A stretch of 32,967 nucleotides of DNA. It comes from an uncultured Kiritimatiellota bacterium. GTDB lineage: Bacteria > Verrucomicrobiota > Kiritimatiellia > RFP12 > UBA1067. The position numbers and the translations under genes were made by a program. Below the pieces are notes generated by a model that was not told the origin of the DNA, searched no databases, and was given only the letters and a program-made list of their open reading frames with translations. The DNA is taken from assembly GCA_934635045.1 (NCBI GenBank), contig CAKTZA010000043.1, positions 1 through 32,967 of the forward strand. The letters are read 5' to 3'. Shown here piece by piece: positions 1 to 6,867 of this stretch (within the stretch, counting starts at the first letter, position 1; every line of letters begins with the position of its first letter).

Positions 1-23
1 CCCCCCCCCCCCCCCCCCCCCCC
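1..23. other. Poly-C run at window edge, probable artefact
   Basis: Twenty-three consecutive C's open the window, which is poly-G when read along the minus-strand gene. Two-colour Illumina chemistry calls G when signal is lost, so minus-strand reads running off this end would show exactly this. The preceding bases encode a normal reading frame, so the true gene sequence probably stops near base 24. Confidence 0.7.
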
Positions 24-170
24 GGCGAAGATCCCGTTCCCCTGGGCGTCAACCGCCCCGCGATACCAGGCCTTGGCGTCGTCGAAGACGTAGGCTCCCG
101 ACGACAGGGCCGACAGCGCGACCGCCGCCGAGACGGCCGCATGGCTCATCTTTGCCTTGATTCTGCTCAT
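1..170 (-). CDS. Secreted protein, N-terminal fragment
   Basis: Only about the first 50 residues are reliable, because the gene runs off the left edge into the poly-C run. The product starts MSRIKAKMSHAAV and continues with an alanine/serine/leucine-rich hydrophobic stretch ending near SSGA, a typical signal peptide. The mature part begins YVFDDAKAWYRGAVDAQGNG. The start at 170 is supported by AAGGAGG at 180-186, nine bases upstream; an in-frame ATG at 149 is less well placed. It lies 40 bp after the putative glycosidase at 211-2127, so it is probably the next gene of the polysaccharide locus. A LamG-like or other secreted binding protein is possible, but the fragment is too short to assign a function. 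Confidence 0.7.
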   Translation of the reverse strand, partial: MSRIKAKMSHAAVSAAVALSALSSGAYVFDDAKAWYRGAVDAQGNGIFAGGGGGGG

Positions 171-210
171 TGGACTTTTCCTCCTTGGCTTAGCCTGAAA
201 AACATGTGTC

Positions 211-2127
211 TCATTCTCCGATGCGCCGAAAGACGACCTCGATCGGCTTCAGCGCGAGGTCGAGCGCCGCGCACCCGTCAACCTCGACGCGCCCCGTCCG
301 CGCCTGCCGCGTCGCGTTGCAGACGAGCAGCCACGTCTCCCCGGCCTCCGTCCGCCACACGCGGGCGACCATCCCTTCCGGCACACGCCGGATCACCGGC
401 GGCAGGCACGGCGAAAGGAGAATCGCCTCGCGGTCGCGCACCTCCTGCGCCACCTTGCAGACGAAGGAGAAGATCTGCCCCCGCAGCGGCTCCCTCTCAC
501 CGTCGAAGATGTTGAAGAACGAGTAGTAGACGAGGCCGTTCGCCCCGCCGGCGATCGACTGCCAGGTCATGGAGCGGAGCTCGTCCTCCGTCGGCATGTC
601 CACGCCGGGCCTGCCGTATTCGTCCTTGCGGTACCACGCCCAGTTGAAGGCCTGCGGCACGTTCCACATCGGGCGGAAGCCGAACATCGCCCGCCTCGCC
701 TCCTGCGGCCAGGAGGAGGCGATGGAGATGGCCGTCGCCTTCGCGTCGCCGTGGTTGCCGACCGGATAGGGATCGACGCCCGCGACGTCGTAGCCGCCGA
801 GGAACGGACGGTAGTTCTCCGGCTCGTAGATCACGCACCAGGTCGGATGGTCCGGATCCAATTCGCGCAGCAGCGCGTACCGCTCGCGCAGCGCCCAGTC
901 CATCGAGGCCGGCAGCTCGTCGCAGATGTACCAGGCGAGGATGGCGGGATGACCCTTCACCTTCTCGAACATCTCACGCACATAGTCGTTGCCGCGCTTC
1001 GTCGAGTGCGTGATCGGCTTTCCGCCCGGATAGGCGCGCTCCATCGGGTAGATGACGCGCAGCCCGCGCCTCTGGCAGGCGTCCAGCTGCTCGCGCGTCG
1101 GCCAGTTGTACGGCATCAGGCAGTTGAACGGCCCCTGCGCGTAGTAGTCGAGCAGCCTCTCGCTGACGCCCGTGAAGTACATGCCGAGCGGAAAGAACGG
1201 CTTGCCGTCGACAATCGTGCGCTGGCGGCGGTCGATCCAGACCTTCCGCCTCGGCAAGCGCGCGACGTGCGTGAACGCGACCTCGCCGCGCCCCAACGCC
1301 TCCCCCGACGCGCGGGAGAGGACAAAGGCGACCGGGTGCCGCCCCAGCGCCAGCTCGTCCACGTCCACGGTCGCGGCGGCAACGCCGTCCGCCAGCGTCG
1401 CCTTGACCGCGCGGACGCCAGACGGCGTCTGCACCTCAAAATGGCCGCGAAGCTCCTGCGGCGGAATCTTCACGGGGTTGGCGAAATACAGGGCCCGCAG
1501 ATCCAGCGGCCCATGCGCCTGAAGGTCCCGGTAGGCGGACGTGTGGACGGCCTGCACGCCCGGCCCCGTCGTCGTCGCGACGACGGCGAAGTCGTCGAAG
1601 AAGACCTGCCCCTCCACGGTGTCGGGCGCCCAGACGAAGAAGCTGAGGCGGTCGACTTCGGGCGGCAGCGGCCCCGTGTTCGCCTCGAAGCGGAACCAGC
1701 CGTCCTGCCCAAGGTCGTTGTCGGCGACGCGGTTCGCGAACGTCTTGCCGACCTTGCGCCCGTCGGCCGCGTACCAGCCGACGCCCACGTACAGGAGGCC
1801 GCCGCGAATCCTGAAGCCGCCGTCCTTTACGCGCAGGGAGATCCTGTAGGACGCGCCCGGCTCGACCTTGACGCCGTCCGTCCACGGCCAGTCGATCTTC
1901 CGTCCGCCCGCGCCGACGTCCAGGACGAGGCCGCGCGACTGCGCGTAGCCGACGCCCTCCTCGACGCGCCACAGGGGCGGCCTGATGTGCCAGCCGCCGT
2001 TGCCGCCGCGCTCGAAGTCACCGGCGGGGAAGAGGTTCTCCGCGGCCGCCGCCGCTGTCGCGCAGGCGCACAGCACCGCCACCGCCAGGGCTTTCCGCCG
2101 CAGGTTCTCGCTTGTTCTCGTCATCAC
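211..2127 (-). CDS. Putative secreted glycoside hydrolase, CBM-like plus clan-A-like barrel
   Basis: The 638-residue product has a signal peptide (about 1-29, ending in an alanine run). A jelly-roll region (about 30-185), opening NLFPAGDFE and closing with FFDDFAVVA, resembles carbohydrate-binding modules. A short beta region (about 200-300) follows, then a TIM-barrel-like part (about 300-560) and a C-terminal beta domain. The barrel opens KPFFPLGMYF, a common start for clan GH-A enzymes, and has AWYICDEL with D403-E404 as the likely acid/base at the end of strand 4. I could not find a convincing second catalytic glutamate: the expected strand-7 region reads FRPMWNVPQAF. The family is therefore open and the enzyme could be unusual or inactive. 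The track-long start is GTG at 2127, followed at once by ATG at 2124; a -10 box 7 nt upstream suggests a leaderless transcript. It is the second-to-last visible gene of the pectin-type locus. Confidence 0.75.
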   Translation of the reverse strand: MMTRTSENLRRKALAVAVLCACATAAAAAENLFPAGDFERGGNGGWHIRPPLWRVEEGVGYAQSRGLVLDVGAGGRKIDWPWTDGVKVEPGASYRISLRVKDGGFRIRGGLLYVGVGWYAADGRKVGKTFANRVADNDLGQDGWFRFEANTGPLPPEVDRLSFFVWAPDTVEGQVFFDDFAVVATTTGPGVQAVHTSAYRDLQAHGPLDLRALYFANPVKIPPQELRGHFEVQTPSGVRAVKATLADGVAAATVDVDELALGRHPVAFVLSRASGEALGRGEVAFTHVARLPRRKVWIDRRQRTIVDGKPFFPLGMYFTGVSERLLDYYAQGPFNCLMPYNWPTREQLDACQRRGLRVIYPMERAYPGGKPITHSTKRGNDYVREMFEKVKGHPAILAWYICDELPASMDWALRERYALLRELDPDHPTWCVIYEPENYRPFLGGYDVAGVDPYPVGNHGDAKATAISIASSWPQEARRAMFGFRPMWNVPQAFNWAWYRKDEYGRPGVDMPTEDELRSMTWQSIAGGANGLVYYSFFNIFDGEREPLRGQIFSFVCKVAQEVRDREAILLSPCLPPVIRRVPEGMVARVWRTEAGETWLLVCNATRQARTGRVEVDGCAALDLALKPIEVVFRRIGE

Positions 2128-2134
2128 GCAAGGC

Positions 2135-2140
2135 AGTATA
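2135..2140 (-). promoter_or_regulatory. -10 box TATACT for the 211-2127 gene
   Basis: On the minus strand GTGGTATACT is followed by 7 bases and then GTG-ATG. A start site at normal distance would fall on the start codon itself. A weak -35 candidate (TTGCAG) lies 18 bp further upstream. Confidence 0.5.
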
Positions 2141-2166
2141 CCACAAACCCGAAGCGTCCTGCAAGA

Positions 2167-2199
2167 CCTGCTTAAGCAGGGTAGGCGAACGCGGCCTAC
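2167..2199 (-). repeat. Two adjacent inverted repeats between genes
   Basis: CCTGCTTAAGCAGG (2167-2180) is a perfect 14-bp palindrome. Next to it GTAGGC and GCCTAC (2181-2199) form a 6-bp stem with a 7-base loop that covers the stop codon of the upstream esterase-GH28 gene. The palindrome lies about 40-53 bases upstream of the predicted start site of the 211-2127 gene. It could be an operator or a weak terminator, but no T-run follows. Confidence 0.35.
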
Positions 2200-4235
2200 T
2201 GGACGTTCGCGAGGACGTCGGGGCGCTGCGCCGCGTCGACCGTCACGTTTTCAAGACGGACGTTCCGCACCGGCAGGTCCGGGTCGCCGACCATGTTCAC
2301 GCGGCGTTTCGCCTTCCGGCCGTGGACGTTGCGGATGTCGATGTCGCGGATCACGGTCGCGCGGTTCTCGTAGTCCGGGAAGTCCGCCCACTGGTAGAGC
2401 GTGTCGACCGACAGGCACACGAGATCCTGCCGCACGTTCCCGACCGTCACGCCTTCGACGGAAATGCCCTCGACCGTGCCGCCGCGCCGACGGTTCGTCT
2501 TGATGAAAATGGCGCGAATGACGTCGCGGCCGCGGCAGTTGACGAGGCGGACGTTCCTCACGCCGCCGGAGATCTCGCTGCCGATGCCGAGGAGCGTGTG
2601 CGCATCGACGATCTCGCAGTCGCGCACGAAGACGTCCTCCGTCGGCGTCGCGAGCCGCCAGGCGTCGCGGTTGCGCCCCGACTTGATCACGATGCCGTCG
2701 TCGCCCTGGTCGAAGCGGCAGTTCTCGACGATGACGCTGCGGCTCATCTCGATGTCGATGCCGTCGTTGTTGTTGCCGTGGGCGTAGACGTCGAGGTTGC
2801 GCACGGCGGCGTCTTCGCACAGGTAGAGGTGCAGCGTCCAGAACGGCGAATTGCGCACCTTGAAGTTCTCCCACGTCACGCCCTTGCAGCGGTTGAACTG
2901 GACGAGCTGCGGCCGCGTGTGCGCGTTCCTCATCTTCCAGATCTCGCGCTTCTCGACGGGATAGTCCGTCGCGCCCCACGTGTAGAGCTGCAGCCGCGCG
3001 GCCTTGACGCCGTTCGTCTGCGGCACCCACGGATACCACGTCGTGTCCTTCCACGCGCCCGCGTAGCCGCGCAGCGTGCCCGTGCCGGTAATCGCGACGT
3101 TCGTGCAGGCGTAGGCGTAGACGAGCGGCGAGTAGTTCCAGCACTCCAGGCCCTCCCATGTCGTGTGGACCGCCGGCAGGTAGTCGGCCGGATCCTGCGA
3201 GAAGACGATCTCCGAGCCTTCGGCGAGATGCAGCTCGCAGTTCGACCGGAAGTGGATCGGCCCCGAATGCCATGTGCCCTTCGGCACGACCACGCGGCCG
3301 CCGCCCGCCGCGTCGCATGCCGCCATCGCGCGCGCAAAGGCGTCCGTGCACGGGGCACCATCCGCCGTCGCGCCGAAATCGGTGATCGGGAAGTCGCGAT
3401 CCTTGAAGAGCTTCGCGACCGCGAGGCCGCGCGCCCGCACGTCGTCGAGAAAGAGCTTTGCGAACGCCGCCGCGCCCGTCTGGATCGGATGCGTCGTGTC
3501 CTGCGCCGGCTCGCCGTCCTTGCCGCGCACCATGCCCGTCGAGATCACGAAGAACTTGTGCGCCGCCTCGCGTCCGAGCCCTTCCATCAGGTCGCGCGTC
3601 AGCGTGTTCATGTCGACGAAGTCGCACGCGAGCTCGTCGGACAGCTCGCGCATCGCGTCGCGGTAGCTCCGCAGGCACACGCCGTCGCTCCTGTGCTCGA
3701 CGTCGACGAGCCTCCTGCCCTCCGCGTCGAACGTCGCACGGCAGATCGGCGAGAGGAGAATCGGCGCCGCGCCCTTCGCGCGGACGTCCTTCACCCAGCC
3801 GCGCACGATCTCGCGGAAGAGCCCCTTCGGATCGGCCCAGCGATTCTCCCGGTAGAAGCCGGTCGAGCGCTTCTGGTCGTTGTGGCCGAACTGGATCGCG
3901 ACGAAGTCTCCCGGCTGCACGGCGGCGAGAAGCCTCTCCCACTGGCCCGACGCGGCGAAGCTCTTCGTCGAGGCGCCGCTCCTGGCGTAGTTCGCGACGT
4001 GGCAGCCCGTCTTCATCGCCTTCTGGAGCTGCGTGCCCCAGCTGTAATAGGGCGCGCGGATGCGCCCGCCGAGGCTGTACCCGTTGTCGTCGAGCGTCGA
4101 GTCGCCCGCGAAGAAGAGCGTCGTCGCCGACGCGCCGAGCATCAGCCCGAATGCGGCCACGCCCACCGCCAACAGGCGAAGAGGCCCTTGCACGCGGCCC
4201 GTTTCCCGAATCTCATTTTTCTCTCTGGTTGTCAT
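2196..4235 (-). CDS. Fused SGNH acetylesterase (CE12-like) and GH28 polygalacturonase
   Basis: The 679-residue secreted protein has two catalytic modules. Residues 38-270 are an SGNH hydrolase like rhamnogalacturonan acetylesterases: GDS at 44-46, GHND at 117-120, and DTTH with D246 and H249 completing the triad. Residues 283-670 are a GH28 right-handed beta-helix: NNDGID (489-494), the paired acids in QGDDGI (D512, D513), GSEISGG at 552-558 as in bacterial exo-acting members, and a basic FIK at 577-579. The expected action is removal of acetyl groups and hydrolysis of galacturonosyl bonds in pectin or rhamnogalacturonan outside the cytoplasm. A signal peptide is visible after an N-terminal extension (about 15-37), so GTG at codon 15 is an alternative start. 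The start at 4235 overlaps the upstream DUF5107 gene by 23 bp and has its own -10 box 8 nt upstream. Confidence 0.92.
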   Translation of the reverse strand: MTTREKNEIRETGRVQGPLRLLAVGVAAFGLMLGASATTLFFAGDSTLDDNGYSLGGRIRAPYYSWGTQLQKAMKTGCHVANYARSGASTKSFAASGQWERLLAAVQPGDFVAIQFGHNDQKRSTGFYRENRWADPKGLFREIVRGWVKDVRAKGAAPILLSPICRATFDAEGRRLVDVEHRSDGVCLRSYRDAMRELSDELACDFVDMNTLTRDLMEGLGREAAHKFFVISTGMVRGKDGEPAQDTTHPIQTGAAAFAKLFLDDVRARGLAVAKLFKDRDFPITDFGATADGAPCTDAFARAMAACDAAGGGRVVVPKGTWHSGPIHFRSNCELHLAEGSEIVFSQDPADYLPAVHTTWEGLECWNYSPLVYAYACTNVAITGTGTLRGYAGAWKDTTWYPWVPQTNGVKAARLQLYTWGATDYPVEKREIWKMRNAHTRPQLVQFNRCKGVTWENFKVRNSPFWTLHLYLCEDAAVRNLDVYAHGNNNDGIDIEMSRSVIVENCRFDQGDDGIVIKSGRNRDAWRLATPTEDVFVRDCEIVDAHTLLGIGSEISGGVRNVRLVNCRGRDVIRAIFIKTNRRRGGTVEGISVEGVTVGNVRQDLVCLSVDTLYQWADFPDYENRATVIRDIDIRNVHGRKAKRRVNMVGDPDLPVRNVRLENVTVDAAQRPDVLANVQ

Positions 4236-6867
4236 TTGGCCACATTATATCATAAGGCGCCGTATGCCGTGCGGCGCTTCGCCGCGCGAAGGCACGGACA
4301 CGCGCGGGCCAGGAGTCAATCACGCGGTCGTCACGGAACTGCCGCCCCGCCCCCAGCGTTTCGGGCGTCGACAGGGCCTTTCGGATGTACGCCGACGCGG
4401 CGGCTTCGTCACCGCGCGACAATGCGGCATCCGCCAACGCGCCCAGCGCCTCCTGGTACAGGGCGATCGGCTTCTCGCCGAGTTCGGACGGCAGCGTATC
4501 CAGCGTTTCGAGGAAAGCGACCGCCTCGGCCTGCGCCCCCGTCTTGATCAAGGCCCGTGCATAGTTGAGTTCCAGCCCAAGTTGACCCGGATAACGCCGG
4601 ACGTAACCTTCCAGCACGTGACGCGCCTCGTCCCAGCGCCCTTCTTTCGCCGCTTCGGCGTAGCGTCCCAGGCCAACGCGCCACGAGTCGCCCAGCCGTG
4701 CGGCCTGCGCGAGGTCAGCCCGCGCGGCGTCGCCGCCCAGCCGCTGCGCGCGGTAGAGCAGCGCCGACACGTCATCCATCGCCGGGCCACAGGCCCGCAG
4801 CTCGTCCGCCGCCTCGGCGAAGCGCGCCTTGTGCGCCAGCAGAAGCGCATGAAGGTAGCGGAACTTCCAGCTCACGCCCTGCGCGGCGGCCCAGCCGAGC
4901 GCGGCAAACGATTCGGCACGGAACGGGAAGTCGAACCCCAGCGACAGGGTCGCCGCCGCCTGAAGCCGGACCGCCGCACCAGCCGCATCGCCCTGCCGCT
5001 GCGCGACATGCGCCGCACGGACGGACGCGAGAATCGACCCCTTCGCCCGCGCGTAGAGGTCAAGCGCCTCATCCAGAAGCCCACACGTCTCGTACCAGGA
5101 ACCGAGTTCCGTCCACGTCTTCTCCGGGAACTCGTTGCGCACGGCGTCAGCCGCACGGCCCACGCCCAGCCGCTCGAGCTCGACGCGGAACAGGTGATGC
5201 AGCGGGACTTCGTTCTGCGCGGCACACGCCAGCCGTCGTGCCGCGTCCGTCGCGCCACGCTTGCGCGCGGCGATGACCTGCACGGCCCGCGCATCGAGAT
5301 TGAGTCGGTTCGCGTCAAGGGCTTTTGCCGCCAGGCGTTCGGCCTCCGTCCAGTCGCCGCACCCGAGATTCAGCCGTGCGGCCAGTGCCGCCGCCGCACT
5401 GCGGACGCGCGGATCGTACGCGGCCAGCCCCAGGCGATCCAGCGCGGACGCCGTTTCGCCGGCCGTCGCCAGAAGCAGGCCGTCAAGGTAGTTCGCCTCG
5501 CCGTCATACGCATCGACCGCAAGCGCCGTGCGGACGCACTCTTTCGCCTCACGGCCGCGCCCCTGCGAGACGTAAAGGCCCGCGAGCGCGTTCAGCGTCG
5601 GCACGAAACAGCGGTCTTTTGCGCGCGAAGCCACAAGCAGCCGCTCGGCCTCGACCGGATCGGGGTCACGTCCCTGACGCAGCGTCTGCGTACCGCGCAG
5701 ATAGAGGCCGTAGGCCGAGTCCCAGTCAAAGTCGTCCGGCATCTTCACGGGACGCGGCTCCGGCTGTTCGCCCGCCTCCATGTACGCCAATTCTGCGCGG
5801 TCGGCGACGAAGGCCCAGCGTTCGGCGAACGTGTCAGTCGTGCCGGGCGCAAAGGACGGATGCTTGAACGGCGTCTTCCAGCACGTCCCCTGCGGCTGCT
5901 GGAACGCGCGGCCCGACTGCAGCTCGACATACGGGCCGTCCGCGTCGGTCAGAAGCCGCTCCCAGATTGCCCCCTGCCGCGAAAGCCCCCACATCCAGAT
6001 CTTGCGTCCGTACTTCTCGCCTGTCGCGCTGAAATGCGCGGCGCCCGCGTTCAGGTGTGGCCACCAGACGCCAAAATGCCGCGCGTCGCCGTTCAGGACG
6101 TGCATCGCACGATGGTCCTCGGCATAGCCGGGGACATCGTTGCCCGAATAGTCCGCGAGGTCGTGTCCGTCTTCCTGCGGCCACGGATGCGCCTCGCCCG
6201 CGTGACCGATCCAGTTCCGCCCCGGAAAATGGTAGCGCGTGCCGTCCCCGCCGTGGAACGCCGCGTTCATCCACTGGTAGTAGGTCTGCGTGAGGCCAGA
6301 GGCGTTGAACCAGGTCGAGCGCGTCTCGAACGCGCGTTCGCCCTCGCGGAGGCGGATCTCCACCTGCCAGAACGTGCGGCAGAGCCACTCGGTTCCGCCG
6401 ACGAAGCAGCTGACGCTGCCGTCGGTGTTCGTCCGCACGCACCAGTCCACCGGCGCGGAGGTGTACGGCTCGTGTCCCATCTTGCCGAAGTTGAACTCGA
6501 TGCCGCCCGCCGACCACGGCCCGCGCATCGAGACGTCTCGGAACTTCGCCACGTGGTTGAAGTAGACGAAATCGACGCCCGTCGCCAAGTCGATGGCTCC
6601 CCAGACCTTGCCGCCGACCTCAGGCGTGACAACGACGCGAATCCGGTCGTTCTCAAGCGTGACCGTCTGCCACGTCTTCGGCGACGACTTCGCCGCGTAG
6701 CCGTCGTAGCGGAAGTACGGATAGCAGTCCGCCGACGGATTCGGCACGGGATCCGGATCCGAGAACGGATAGGTCGGAAGCGTCATCTCGCCGACTTCGA
6801 CTTTCGCGGCAACCGCCATCAGGGCCGCGCCGGCGGCCATCCCCGTCAATCCAATTCGTCGATCCAT
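4213..6867 (-). CDS. DUF5107-TPR protein of the glycan locus
   Basis: The 884-residue protein begins with a short hydrophobic N-terminus (about 8-21) that may be a signal sequence. Residues about 60-350 match my memory of DUF5107, a galactose-mutarotase-like beta-sandwich domain: VTPEVGGKVWGAID, FVYFNHVAKFRDVSMRGPW, GGIEFNFG, HPWP and RQGAIWERLLTD. From about 380 to 860 the sequence is alanine/leucine-rich helical pairs consistent with tetratricopeptide repeats (for example around AKECVRTALAVD and ALDLYARAKG). Such proteins occur in polysaccharide loci, but the activity of the DUF5107 domain is not known to me; sugar binding or a lyase/glycosidase role are both possible. The start overlaps the upstream gene by 22 bp, with GAGAGAGG before ATG, indicating translational coupling. 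Confidence 0.85.
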   Translation of the reverse strand: MDRRIGLTGMAAGAALMAVAAKVEVGEMTLPTYPFSDPDPVPNPSADCYPYFRYDGYAAKSSPKTWQTVTLENDRIRVVVTPEVGGKVWGAIDLATGVDFVYFNHVAKFRDVSMRGPWSAGGIEFNFGKMGHEPYTSAPVDWCVRTNTDGSVSCFVGGTEWLCRTFWQVEIRLREGERAFETRSTWFNASGLTQTYYQWMNAAFHGGDGTRYHFPGRNWIGHAGEAHPWPQEDGHDLADYSGNDVPGYAEDHRAMHVLNGDARHFGVWWPHLNAGAAHFSATGEKYGRKIWMWGLSRQGAIWERLLTDADGPYVELQSGRAFQQPQGTCWKTPFKHPSFAPGTTDTFAERWAFVADRAELAYMEAGEQPEPRPVKMPDDFDWDSAYGLYLRGTQTLRQGRDPDPVEAERLLVASRAKDRCFVPTLNALAGLYVSQGRGREAKECVRTALAVDAYDGEANYLDGLLLATAGETASALDRLGLAAYDPRVRSAAAALAARLNLGCGDWTEAERLAAKALDANRLNLDARAVQVIAARKRGATDAARRLACAAQNEVPLHHLFRVELERLGVGRAADAVRNEFPEKTWTELGSWYETCGLLDEALDLYARAKGSILASVRAAHVAQRQGDAAGAAVRLQAAATLSLGFDFPFRAESFAALGWAAAQGVSWKFRYLHALLLAHKARFAEAADELRACGPAMDDVSALLYRAQRLGGDAARADLAQAARLGDSWRVGLGRYAEAAKEGRWDEARHVLEGYVRRYPGQLGLELNYARALIKTGAQAEAVAFLETLDTLPSELGEKPIALYQEALGALADAALSRGDEAAASAYIRKALSTPETLGAGRQFRDDRVIDSWPARVRAFARRSAARHTAPYDIMWPNDNQREK
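4244..4252 (-). promoter_or_regulatory. Extended -10 box TGATATAAT for the esterase-GH28 gene
   Basis: A perfect TATAAT preceded by TG at the extended -10 position lies inside the end of the upstream gene, 8 nt before ATG at 4235. It predicts an internal promoter with a leaderless or nearly leaderless mRNA. A 6-bp hairpin (4271-4285) lies just upstream. Confidence 0.55.

Noticed and set aside
4271..4285. GCGGCG-CTT-CGCCGC hairpin as a terminator
   Set aside because: It lies within the coding end of the DUF5107 gene and has no T-run; GC-rich codons explain it.
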